Positions 43,615 through 52,270 of a stretch of DNA of 64,000 nt are shown here, piece after piece. The position numbers were made by a program, and so were the translations under genes. The DNA is taken from the NCBI GenBank assembly GCA_046290435.1, contig JBKAGO010000068.1, forward strand, positions 62,001 to 126,000, written 5' to 3'. Numbering within the stretch: the stretch's first letter is position 1; each line of letters starts with the position of its first letter. The notes beneath the pieces were generated by a model. That model saw nothing but the letters and a program-made list of their open reading frames with translations, did no database searches and was not told where the DNA came from. Source of the DNA: CAVQUE01 sp046290435 (GTDB lineage Bacteria; Actinomycetota; Acidimicrobiia; Acidimicrobiales; UBA8592).

Positions 43615-43821
43615 TCAGTCCGCCAGTCGGGCCACCGAGACCAGCTCGAGACCGAGGTCGCTCACGCGTCGCAGCTTCCCCTGGAGATCCGACTGGTCCC
43701 GGACCCACCCCACCAGACGCGTTGTGCCCTCCTCGGTGGCGATGGCCTCGAAGCCCTCGATGGCGCCCGCCAACCGGGGTCCCAGGCCGCCTTCGACCAC
43801 GATCTCGTAGTGGATGGACAT
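43615..43821 (-). CDS. Small DUF6325-like alpha/beta protein
   Basis: A 68-residue protein, SIHYEIVVEGGLGPRLAGAIEGFEAIATEEG then LVGWVRDQSDLQGKLRRVSDLGLELVSVARL, which looks like a single ferredoxin-like or ACT-like beta-alpha-beta unit and ends near the LuxR gene. An AGGAGG lies ten bases before the ATG. It is divergent from the SHOCT membrane protein, with two TCAC-N9-(G/A)TGA boxes between them. I recall such small proteins in actinobacterial LuxR/DUF6325/SHOCT clusters; function is unknown. Confidence 0.7.
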   Translation of the reverse strand: MSIHYEIVVEGGLGPRLAGAIEGFEAIATEEGTTRLVGWVRDQSDLQGKLRRVSDLGLELVSVARLAD

Positions 43822-43880
43822 CAGCGGTGCCCCTCCTCGGCCCTGGTCTCCCATGGTGCCCACCCCCGACCCTCGCCCGG

Positions 43881-43899
43881 ATCACCCGACCGGGATGAT
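43881..43899. promoter_or_regulatory. TCAC-N9-GTGA palindrome, copy 2 (one mismatch)
   Basis: ATCACCCG...CGGGATGAT keeps the nine-base spacing with ATGA in place of GTGA. It lies 59 bases upstream of the small minus-strand gene. Confidence 0.6.
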
Positions 43900-43928
43900 C
43901 GGGCTCGCGATCGGGCCCTCCTCGGGCG

Positions 43929-43947
43929 ATCACCCGGTCCGGGTGAT
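43929..43947. promoter_or_regulatory. TCAC-N9-GTGA palindrome, copy 3 (perfect)
   Basis: ATCACCCGG-T-CCGGGTGAT is a perfect 19-base palindrome, 82 bases upstream of the SHOCT membrane protein start at 44030. Confidence 0.7.
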
Positions 43948-44029
43948 GCCCCGGCACGGCGATCGGCACAGAGTGGCGCCGGCTACACGTCGCGCGCCGC
44001 GCGGCGGGCCGCACGAAACGAGGAGAACC

Positions 44030-44419
44030 ATGTTCGCTGAATGGCAGGTCGGTCAGGTGCTCTGGTCGACGATCTGGATCACCCTGTTCCTCCTGTGGAT
44101 CCTCCTGGTGATCCGCGTGTTCGCCGACATCTTCCGCAGCCAGGACATGAGCGGCGTGATGAAGGTCCTGTGGATGATCTTCGTCGTGGCCATGCCCTAC
44201 CTCGGGGTGTTCGCCTACGTGATCGTCCGGGGCAGGTCGATGACCGACCGCGACATCGAGGCCGCCCAGGCCCAGGAGGCCGCACTCCAGTCCTACATCC
44301 GCCAGGCGGCCGGCGGCGGCGGCCGGGTCGCCGAACTCGAGCGACTCGCGGCGCTGCGGGCACAGGGGGCGATCGACGACGCCGAGTTCGCCCGGCTCAA
44401 GGCCGAAGCACTCGCCTGA
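44030..44419 (+). CDS. Membrane protein with PLD-nuclease-N-like segment and SHOCT domain
   Basis: A 129-residue protein. Two transmembrane helices (about residues 10-30 and 42-62, IWITLFLLWILLVIRVFADIF and VLWMIFVVAMPYLGVFAYVI) form a PLDc_N-like hairpin, then a cytoplasmic coiled-coil stretch and a SHOCT motif at the end (LERLAALRAQGAIDDAEFARLKAEAL). SHOCT domains mediate oligomerisation. AGGAG lies five bases before the ATG. The sulfatase and HAD genes follow on the same strand, 32 bases downstream, so this is the first gene of that operon. Confidence 0.85.
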   Translation: MFAEWQVGQVLWSTIWITLFLLWILLVIRVFADIFRSQDMSGVMKVLWMIFVVAMPYLGVFAYVIVRGRSMTDRDIEAAQAQEAALQSYIRQAAGGGGRVAELERLAALRAQGAIDDAEFARLKAEALA

Positions 44420-44451
44420 TACGCCCATTGGACCGACGAAAGGAACCGACC

Positions 44452-45960
44452 ATGCCGAACGGAAAACCGAACATCTTGATCATCTGGGGCGACGACATCG
44501 GGATCACCAACCTGTCGTGCTACTCCGACGGGATGATGGGGTACCGGACCCCGAACATCGACCGCATCGCCGCAGAAGGCATCCGCTTCACCGACTACTA
44601 CGCCGAGCAGTCGTGCACGGCCGGGCGGGCGGCGTTCCTCTCCGGGCAGAACCCGTACCGGACGGGCCTCACCAAGGTCGGCATGCCCGGCGCGCCGATC
44701 GGCTACCAGCAGCGGGACCCGACGATCGCCCGGGCGCTGAAGGATCAGGGCTACGCCACGGGGCAGTTCGGCAAGAACCACTTCGGCGACCGCGACGAGC
44801 ACCTCCCGACCGCCCACGGATTCGACGAGTTCTTCGGCAACCTCTATCACCTCAACGCCGAGGAGGAGCCCGAGCACCCGGACTACCCGAGCGCCGAGGA
44901 GTTCCCGAACTTCCGGGCACAGTTCGCCCCGCGCGGCGTCATCCACTCGTGGGCGGACGCCTCGGTCGAGGGCGGCCAGCGCATCGAGGACACGGGCGCG
45001 CTGACCCGGAAGCGGATGGAGACCGTCGACGGCGAGTTCCTCGCCGAGGCGGAGCGGTTCATGCGTGACGCAGCTGCCGCCGGCACCCCGTTCTTCCTGT
45101 GGTTCAACACGACCCACATGCACTTCCGGACCCACTGCCGCGCCGAACTGCGGGGCCAGGCCGGCCGCTGGCAGTCCGAATATCACGACGTCATGATCGA
45201 ACACGACGGCCAGGTCGGCCAGCTCCTGGACCTGGTCGATGAGCTCGGCATCGCCGACGACACCATCGTGCAGTACTCGACCGACAACGGCCCGCACATG
45301 AACACCTGGCCCGACTCGGGGATGACCCCCTTCAGGTGCGAGAAGAACTCCAACTGGGAAGGCGCGTATCGGGTGCCGTGCGTGGTGCGGTGGCCCGGCA
45401 CCTGGGCTGCCGGCGAGGTCCTCAACGGCATCGTCGCCCACAACGACTGGTTCGTGACCCTTCTCGCCGCCGCCGGCGACCCCGACGTCTCCGATCGCCT
45501 GAAGGCGGGCACGACACTCGACGGCCGCGAGTACAAGGTCCACCTCGACGGGAACGACCTGAACCCCTATCTGCGCGGCGACGCCGACGAGAGCCCGCGC
45601 CAACACTTCTTCTACGTGTCCGACGACGGCGATCTGACCGCCATCCGGTTCGACAACTGGAAGATCGTCTTCATGGAGCAGCGCGCCACCGGAACGTTGC
45701 AGGTCTGGGTCGAGCCGTTCACCGAGCTGCGGGTCCCGAAGATCTTCAACCTCAGGACCGACCCGTTCGAGCGAGCCGACATCACGTCGAACACCTACTG
45801 GGACTGGGTCCTCGACCGGGCGTGGATCCTCGTTCCCATCCAGATGTACGTGGCCCAGATGCTCCAGTCGCTCATCGAGTTCCCGCCGACGCAGGAACCG
45901 GCGACCTTCACCATCGACAAGATGATGGAGAAGCTCCAGGCCGGCCTGCCCTCGGCGTGA
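44452..45960 (+). CDS. Arylsulfatase-like sulfatase
   Basis: A 502-residue type I sulfatase, which hydrolyses sulfate esters through a formylglycine residue. The metal site begins with ILIIWGDDIG (Asp14-Asp15). The modification motif is SCTAGRAAFLSG with Cys55 (C-T-A-G-R instead of the usual C-x-P-x-R; alanine at the proline place is accepted in some members). Further motifs are TGQFGKNHFGD with the catalytic Lys-His and DNGPHMNTWPD. No signal peptide is seen, so it is probably cytoplasmic. A formylglycine-generating enzyme is required and is not in the window. Confidence 0.92.
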   Translation: MPNGKPNILIIWGDDIGITNLSCYSDGMMGYRTPNIDRIAAEGIRFTDYYAEQSCTAGRAAFLSGQNPYRTGLTKVGMPGAPIGYQQRDPTIARALKDQGYATGQFGKNHFGDRDEHLPTAHGFDEFFGNLYHLNAEEEPEHPDYPSAEEFPNFRAQFAPRGVIHSWADASVEGGQRIEDTGALTRKRMETVDGEFLAEAERFMRDAAAAGTPFFLWFNTTHMHFRTHCRAELRGQAGRWQSEYHDVMIEHDGQVGQLLDLVDELGIADDTIVQYSTDNGPHMNTWPDSGMTPFRCEKNSNWEGAYRVPCVVRWPGTWAAGEVLNGIVAHNDWFVTLLAAAGDPDVSDRLKAGTTLDGREYKVHLDGNDLNPYLRGDADESPRQHFFYVSDDGDLTAIRFDNWKIVFMEQRATGTLQVWVEPFTELRVPKIFNLRTDPFERADITSNTYWDWVLDRAWILVPIQMYVAQMLQSLIEFPPTQEPATFTIDKMMEKLQAGLPSA

Positions 45961-45965
45961 CCACG

Positions 45966-46865
<900 letters not shown>

Positions 46866-46917
46866 GCCCTGGGCCCTCGACGGGCCTGCAGGTCCGGGTC
46901 CGGGGACCTGCAGGCCG

Positions 46918-47292
46918 TCAACCGGCGAGGATGCGGGCCTTCTGGGCTGCGAACTCGTCGTCGGTCAGGATGCCCTGCGCCTTCAGCTCGGCCAGTTCCT
47001 TGAGCTTGTCGATCGTGGCGTCGCCCGATCCGGCAGTTGCCGGCGGTGCCGCGACAGGTGCAGGCGGAGGGGGCTGCGCAGCTGCAGCGGCGGCGGCCTG
47101 TTGCGCAGCCCACTGCTGCTGCGCTTCCCACTCCTGCTGCTGCTCGAGCTGCGCGACGGCCTGCGCCTGCTGGGCCTTGCCTGCCTGGCGGCGGCTGACG
47201 TTGTTGGACACCGCCGTGGCGGTGCCGGAGATGACTGCAGTACGCGCCACGGTGCCCACGAGCCCCGGCCGTCCCATTCGTCCTCTTCGCAT
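46918..47292 (-). CDS. SHOCT-domain protein with Gln/Ala-rich middle
   Basis: A 124-residue protein. A short hydrophobic N-terminal part (GLVGTVARTAVISGTATAVSNNVS) is followed by a Gln/Ala-rich coiled-coil region with repeated QQQEWEAQQQW, a Pro/Ala spacer and a C-terminal SHOCT motif (IDKLKELAELKAQGILTDDEFAAQKARILAG). It ends tail-to-tail with the HAD gene and lies 15 bases after the DUF6325 gene, so these two form one unit on the minus strand. Confidence 0.85.
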   Translation of the reverse strand: MRRGRMGRPGLVGTVARTAVISGTATAVSNNVSRRQAGKAQQAQAVAQLEQQQEWEAQQQWAAQQAAAAAAAQPPPPAPVAAPPATAGSGDATIDKLKELAELKAQGILTDDEFAAQKARILAG

Positions 47293-47307
47293 CGGGATGT
47301 CTCCTCC

Positions 47308-47748
47308 TCAGTCCGTCATGCCATCTTCGGCGAGCGCTTCGAGCACCGCAGCGCCGGCGAGCCGGCCGCTGGCGACGAACTCCCCGCCCGAACTGCGTAC
47401 GGCCTCGATGAACGGCACGGCCCACCGGTTCTCCCAGATCAGAAGCGCCGCAGAGTTGCCCGGCTCCATCTCCGCAGCGACCTCCATCAGGTCCTCTTCG
47501 GAGACGAGATCGCTGAGGAAGCCGGCCAGACCGGCCAGCGGCCCGAGATCGCCCAGCTCCTCGAGCTCGGCCATCACCACGTTGCCCTCCTCGTCCTTCG
47601 CGACGAACGCGACATCGAGGATCCGAACCAGGCCGGCTGCGATCAGATCGTTGAGGGCGGGTATGACCTCGCCGTTGAACTGGCTTCCCGGGAACTCGAT
47701 GACCGTGTAGTCGATCGGTCCGAGCTGGTCGGTGTCGGTGTCTGCCAT
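47308..47748 (-). CDS. DUF6325/DUF1269-like protein
   Basis: A 146-residue acidic protein. It opens with DQLGPIDYTVIEFPGSQFNGEVIPALNDLIAAGLVRILDVAFV, a ferredoxin-like beta-alpha-beta pattern, then VMAELEELGDLGPLAGLAGFLS and a second unit ending with FVASGRLAGAAVLEAL. I recall this as the DUF6325 family, usually next to SHOCT genes. AGGAGG lies five bases before ATG 47748. A copy of the TCAC-N9-GTGA motif lies 47 bases upstream. Confidence 0.82.
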   Translation of the reverse strand: MADTDTDQLGPIDYTVIEFPGSQFNGEVIPALNDLIAAGLVRILDVAFVAKDEEGNVVMAELEELGDLGPLAGLAGFLSDLVSEEDLMEVAAEMEPGNSAALLIWENRWAVPFIEAVRSSGGEFVASGRLAGAAVLEALAEDGMTD

Positions 47749-47794
47749 CGGGACCTCCTCGGCGGCAATGCTGTGCCGCCGGGCTGACCGGCGC

Positions 47795-47813
47795 ATCACC
47801 CCCGGCGAGTGAT
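47795..47813. promoter_or_regulatory. TCAC-N9-GTGA palindrome, copy 4
   Basis: ATCACCC at the left and GAGTGAT at the right keep the exact nine-base spacing between TCAC (47796-47799) and GTGA (47809-47812). It lies upstream of the DUF6325-SHOCT unit. Confidence 0.65.
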
Positions 47814-47888
47814 CGAGCCAACGGAACGCGACGGTGGGCCGCCACGAGGAGCGGCCCACCATCGTGTCGGTCTGGTCGAGGTGTCGGT

Positions 47889-49157
47889 TCAGCCCTCGCC
47901 GCTCTCGCCGGCAGGGCCGCCGTCGGGGCCGAGGCCGGGGCTCTGAGCGTTCAGGGTGCGCCAGGCGTCGGCCATCTCGGGGCCGAAGTTCTCGTCGAGG
48001 CAGCTCGCGACCGCGTCCATGAAGGCATCGTCGACGAAGTCGGATTCGAGGAGGTCATCGGTCATGCAGAGCTCGAGCGCACCCTCGCTGGAGAGCAGTT
48101 CGATCGCCTCGGCCATCTCGGAGTTCAGGCCGAAGGCCGTGTCGACCGGATCCACCAGATCGGCCGGCGGCGCCTCGATCGCCGGCACGGGGCCCGTCCC
48201 GAACACGACCGAGATGGTCGCATCGATGCTGCCCCCGCCGGCGTTGCCGCTGCCCGGGAACTCGCCGACGGCATCGAGACGCAACGTGCGCACGAGTCCG
48301 TCGGACACCGTGACGGTCACGTCGACCTCGTCAGGGAGGAATCCGGGCGGGACGCCCGGCTCGCCAAAAGCCGGGCCGGTGACCGCGAGGAACGAGATGC
48401 CCGCCGGGAGCCGATCGGCAGGGATCGCCTCGAGGGTGGCCGACGAGACCGTCGCCGAGTAGGTCACCGAGCCGTCCTCTGACGAGACCTCGCGGACGTC
48501 GGAGGCCGACCGGACCAGGTCCACGATCACCTCCGGTTCGAGATTCGACCGAGAGAAGCCGAGGTCGTCCGCAAAGTTCGCTGCGAACGACCCGGTCGGA
48601 TCGGCGTCGTCGGGCAGCTCGACCCAGCGCCCGGGTTCCTCGCTGCTCCAGTACGTGACCCCGTCGACCTCGCGATACTCGATGTCGATCTGGCCTTCGA
48701 GGGTGGCGGCTTCGATGTCCATCGTCAGGACGTGGTCGTCTCCATCGAAGGCGTAGCGCATCGAGAGCGTGCCGGGATCGTCGACCCCTTCCTCGATGAA
48801 CGACCGCACGTCGATCACCACATCGACGGTGCCGCTGTCGCGCTCGGCGAGGGCCTCGGCGGCGGCGATGACCTGCGCGTGCGCCGACGACCCGCCACGT
48901 TCGCCGACGGCGGCCAGGCCGCCGACCACCAGCAGGGTCGCTGCGGCCGCAGCGCCGAGTGCGGCGCCGGGGCGACGCCAGACGGGACGGCGGACCGGTA
49001 CGGCGCCGGTGCCTCGGGTGGATCGGGTGTCGATGTCGGTCATGGTGATCTCCGTGAACAGGGCCTCGCGGGCCGGGTCGTGTCCGACGGAGTCATCCCG
49101 CTCGGAGGCGAAGGGGACCAGCCGTGCCAGGATCTCGTCCGGGTTGCGGTCGTTCAT
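47889..49157 (-). CDS. Membrane-anchored partner of ECF sigma factor (extracellular domain, LppX/LolA-like by eye)
   Basis: A 422-residue protein. The N-terminal 55 residues are cytoplasmic and start MNDRNPDEILARLVPF; one transmembrane helix follows (about 63-85, PGAALGAAAAATLLVVGGLAAV), then an extracellular domain rich in beta strands (GTLSMRYAFDGDDHVLTMDIEAATLEGQIDIEYREVDG cut here into the pattern seen in lipid-carrying LppX/LolA folds). Its start overlaps the sigma-factor stop by ATGA, so it is probably an anti-sigma or sensor protein. No zinc HxxxCxxC motif is visible. A good AAGGAG precedes the ATG. Confidence 0.7.
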   Translation of the reverse strand: MNDRNPDEILARLVPFASERDDSVGHDPAREALFTEITMTDIDTRSTRGTGAVPVRRPVWRRPGAALGAAAAATLLVVGGLAAVGERGGSSAHAQVIAAAEALAERDSGTVDVVIDVRSFIEEGVDDPGTLSMRYAFDGDDHVLTMDIEAATLEGQIDIEYREVDGVTYWSSEEPGRWVELPDDADPTGSFAANFADDLGFSRSNLEPEVIVDLVRSASDVREVSSEDGSVTYSATVSSATLEAIPADRLPAGISFLAVTGPAFGEPGVPPGFLPDEVDVTVTVSDGLVRTLRLDAVGEFPGSGNAGGGSIDATISVVFGTGPVPAIEAPPADLVDPVDTAFGLNSEMAEAIELLSSEGALELCMTDDLLESDFVDDAFMDAVASCLDENFGPEMADAWRTLNAQSPGLGPDGGPAGESGEG

Positions 49158-49786
49158 CGTCCTTCTCCTTCGATGGTGGGGATCGACGCCGTCGACCCCC
49201 ACGTGTCGTGATCGCCGGCGACCTTTCGGCTCGTCGCCGTCGACGGGCCATCGGTCCCAGAGCCCCAGCGTGGATCGCGCTCGAGCCGTTTGCGCAGACG
49301 TCCCCGCGCCCGATGGAGGCGGATGGCCACGGCGTTGACGGAGCAGCCGAGCACCACCGCCGCATCGGCGTGCGACGCCGCCTCCCAGGTGACCAGGCGG
49401 ATGACCTCACGGTCGTCGTCGCCGAGGGCGTGCAGGGCCTCGACCAACGCCCGGATCTCGTCGACCTCGAGGCCCTCGGCACCGGCCTCGTCGACCCGGG
49501 TCGAGAGCTCGCCGACGATGACCTCGGTGAGGACGTCGGCCCGGGCCACCGAGCGGCGGCGGTTACGCATCAGGTTCCGGGCGACGGCGAAGAGCCACGG
49601 TCGGGCCGGGTCGGGGAGATCGTCGAGGCGCCGCCACGCGATGGTGAACGTCTCGGCCACGATGTCGTCGACCATGGCCGGCTCGATGCGGCGCCGGCAG
49701 TAGCCGACGAGGTCGGTGTAGCCGTCGTCGTAGACCCGACGGAACCGCTGCACCCGCCAGGGTCCGGGCTCGTTCCGTCGGCTCAC
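49154..49786 (-). CDS. ECF-family RNA polymerase sigma factor
   Basis: A 210-residue sigma-70 factor. Region 2 appears as FRRVYDDGYTDLVGYCRRRIE, VDDIVAETFTIAWRRLDDLPDPARPWLFAVARNLMRNRRR, and region 4 as ALHALGDDDREVIRLVTWEAASHADAAVVLGCSVNAVAIRLHRARGRLR (quoted in parts). It is coupled to the membrane protein gene by ATGA. A GTG at 49786 with GAGGAG about ten bases upstream is chosen; an ATG at 49858 is possible but has no Shine-Dalgarno sequence. Confidence 0.92.
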   Translation of the reverse strand: MSRRNEPGPWRVQRFRRVYDDGYTDLVGYCRRRIEPAMVDDIVAETFTIAWRRLDDLPDPARPWLFAVARNLMRNRRRSVARADVLTEVIVGELSTRVDEAGAEGLEVDEIRALVEALHALGDDDREVIRLVTWEAASHADAAVVLGCSVNAVAIRLHRARGRLRKRLERDPRWGSGTDGPSTATSRKVAGDHDTWGSTASIPTIEGEGR

Positions 49787-49913
49787 CGTGGCCTGCTCCT
49801 CGTCGGCGATCGTCTCCACGACATCCACATGTCGCGAGCGCCACGAACCTTTCGGCATCTTCGCGAAGAATTCGCGGATCGGGCGGTCTTCGCCCGACTC
49901 CCACAGCGGGAGG

Positions 49914-51533
49914 TCAGGCGCGCTGGTCGTCGATGGTCCGGGCTGCGACCTCGGCGGCGTCGCTGAACGGCTCGAGGACGAAGGTGGCTCCCATCGTGGC
50001 CAGCGCCGCTGCGCTCTGGTCGTCGTGGGCAGTGACGGCGGTGTTGCCCTCGTAGCCCCAGTGCCGCAGCGCGCCCAGCAACGCACCGTTGGAGTCAGTC
50101 CGGGGAACGGTGCTGATGACCCAGTCGACGTCGGCGAGCGGGAGCGTCCCGGGGAACTCCGCATCCTCGATGTCGCCGTAGCGGAACTCGATCGGCCGCT
50201 CGCCCACGTCTTCCTCCGCATAGGGGTTCCAGTCGATGACCAACACGCGTTGGCCGCCATCGACCAGATGCTGCACCAGATTCCGACCGAAGCGCCCGTA
50301 GCCGAACACGATCGTGTCGAACCGCACGTCGTCGTCGGGCATCTCGGGGCGCGTCGAGCTCCGTTCGAACACGCTGAGCAACGGCGCCAGGCGTTCGTAG
50401 ATGGGATGCGAGTACAGGATCAGATAGGTGGACGATCCGATCGTCACCAACCCGACGAGGGTGACCAGCCCGACGGTGTCGGACTCGATGTGGCCGAGCT
50501 CGAGCCCGAGCGCCACCAGGATGAGGGAGAACTCGCTGATCTGGGCGACGGTCAACCCGGCCAGGAACCCGACCCGGCGGGGGAATCCCATGAACCCCAT
50601 GATGACGAGCACGATGATCGGGTTGCCGACGAGGACGAACAGCGACAGCACGAGCGCCGCCGGGATCTGGTCGCCGATGAGGCTGAGGTCCATCTTGGCG
50701 CCGAGCTCGATGAAGAAGAACAGCAGCAGGAAGTCCCGCAACGGCGTGAGGCGCGAGCCGATCGCCTCCCTGAACGGCGTGGCAGCCAGGGCGAAGCCGG
50801 CCAGGAACGCGCCGACCTCGGTGCTGAAACCCAGCATGTCGCTGACGGCCGCGACGGTCACGGCCCATGCGACCGCGAAAACCAGCAGCAGCTCCGAACT
50901 GCTGGCGATGTGGTGCAGCACCGCCGGGAGGACCCACCGGATGATCGCAGCCATGGCGCCGAGGAATGCCACGCCTCGCAGCACCATGTAGGCGATCTCC
51001 ACACCGAGGCGGCCATCGGTATCGCCGCTGAATGCACTCAGGGCGATCATGACGAGCACCACGACGATGTCCTGCACGATCAGGAACCCGATGGCGACCT
51101 TGCCGTGGAGGTCGTCGAGCTCGCGCTTGTCCGACAACAGCTTGACGATGATGATCGTCGACGAGAAGGTCAGCGCGATCGCGACGTACAGCGCCGTGAC
51201 CGGGCTCATGCCCAGCAGCAACGCCAGCCCGAACCCCACCCCGGACGTGAACGCCACCTGCCCGAGCCCTGTGGCCAGGGCAACCCTGCCCATCGTTCGG
51301 ACCAGGTGGAGGTCGAGCTTCAACCCCACGACGAACAACAAGACCGCGATGCCGATCTCGGCGAACAACTCGAGCGGCTCCTCGTCGGCCACGAGATCGA
51401 ACGCCGACGGCCCGAGGAGGAGCCCGACCGCGATGAACGCCACGATCAGCGGCTGGTGCAGCTTCGTGCCGATGAACCCCACCACGACCGCGGTGGCCAA
51501 CACCACCGCCGTCAGCTGGAACGGATCATCCAT
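49914..51533 (-). CDS. CPA2-family monovalent cation:proton antiporter with TrkA-N domain (KefB-like)
   Basis: A 539-residue membrane protein. About 12-13 transmembrane helices (residues 5-385) carry CPA2 antiporter signatures such as FAEIGIAVLLFVVGLKLD and FSTEVGAFLAGFALAATPF. A C-terminal Rossmann domain begins FDTIVFGYGRFGRNLVQHL and continues to VLVIDWNP; it resembles TrkA-N/RCK domains that gate transport by nucleotide binding. It probably exchanges K+ or Na+ for protons in pH or osmotic regulation. It is co-directional with the sigma factor, 127 bases upstream of it. Confidence 0.92.
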   Translation of the reverse strand: MDDPFQLTAVVLATAVVVGFIGTKLHQPLIVAFIAVGLLLGPSAFDLVADEEPLELFAEIGIAVLLFVVGLKLDLHLVRTMGRVALATGLGQVAFTSGVGFGLALLLGMSPVTALYVAIALTFSSTIIIVKLLSDKRELDDLHGKVAIGFLIVQDIVVVLVMIALSAFSGDTDGRLGVEIAYMVLRGVAFLGAMAAIIRWVLPAVLHHIASSSELLLVFAVAWAVTVAAVSDMLGFSTEVGAFLAGFALAATPFREAIGSRLTPLRDFLLLFFFIELGAKMDLSLIGDQIPAALVLSLFVLVGNPIIVLVIMGFMGFPRRVGFLAGLTVAQISEFSLILVALGLELGHIESDTVGLVTLVGLVTIGSSTYLILYSHPIYERLAPLLSVFERSSTRPEMPDDDVRFDTIVFGYGRFGRNLVQHLVDGGQRVLVIDWNPYAEEDVGERPIEFRYGDIEDAEFPGTLPLADVDWVISTVPRTDSNGALLGALRHWGYEGNTAVTAHDDQSAAALATMGATFVLEPFSDAAEVAARTIDDQRA

Positions 51534-51661
51534 CTCGCAACTTCCTTCCCGCTCTGCTGGCCCGGCGACGTCGCCCGACCACGCTCCTGGGGTCTACCGG
51601 ACGCATGCGGCGAGCCAAACCGCCATTCGGTCACCTGACGCCCACGACTACGGTCGCGTTC

Positions 51662-52270
51662 ATGGACGCCCCTCGCTACGACGAGTCGACGGCGCTGGTC
51701 GTCGTCGACATGCAGAACGACTTCGCCCATCCCGACGGTTCGCTGTTCGTCACCGGCGGCGACACGCTGGTCGGACCGATCAACGACGAGATCGCCGCCG
51801 CCGCTGCAGCCGGTGCGGTCGTCGTCCTCACCCAGGACTGGCATCCGCCGTCGACACCGCACTTCGTCACCGACGGCGGCGTCTGGCCCGTGCACTGCGT
51901 CGCCGGCACCTGGGGAGCCGAGCTCGTCGACGGGCTCGACCCCGACCACCGGGCCAGCGCCGTCATCCGCAAGGGCACCAACGGCGAGGACGGCTACTCG
52001 GCGTTCATGATGCGCCGACCCGGCGGCTCGACCGACATCCCCACCGGACTCACCGGCCTGCTGCGCGACCGGGGCGTGGAACGCGTGGTCGTGGTGGGGC
52101 TGGCGTCGGACGTGTGCGTGGCCGCCACCGCTCGCAGCGCCGCCGAAGCCGGGTTCGGCACCGTCATGCGGTGGGAACTGAGCCGACCCGTCGATGCCGG
52201 CGACGAGACCCGCGCTGCTGTCCTGGCCGAGCTCGGCGATGCCGGCGTGGCCGTCACCGGCGCCTCGTGA
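51662..52270 (+). CDS. pncA: Nicotinamidase (isochorismatase-like hydrolase)
   Basis: Nicotinamidase converts nicotinamide to nicotinate in NAD salvage. The 202-residue protein has the catalytic triad Asp16 in VVDMQNDF, Lys104 in IRKGTNG and Cys152 in ASDVCVAATA; the metal site is QDWHPPSTPHF (Asp59, His61, His67). The stop overlaps the next start by GTGA, and the next gene encodes the enzyme that uses nicotinate, so this is a two-step pathway operon. Confidence 0.94.
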   Translation: MDAPRYDESTALVVVDMQNDFAHPDGSLFVTGGDTLVGPINDEIAAAAAAGAVVVLTQDWHPPSTPHFVTDGGVWPVHCVAGTWGAELVDGLDPDHRASAVIRKGTNGEDGYSAFMMRRPGGSTDIPTGLTGLLRDRGVERVVVVGLASDVCVAATARSAAEAGFGTVMRWELSRPVDAGDETRAAVLAELGDAGVAVTGAS

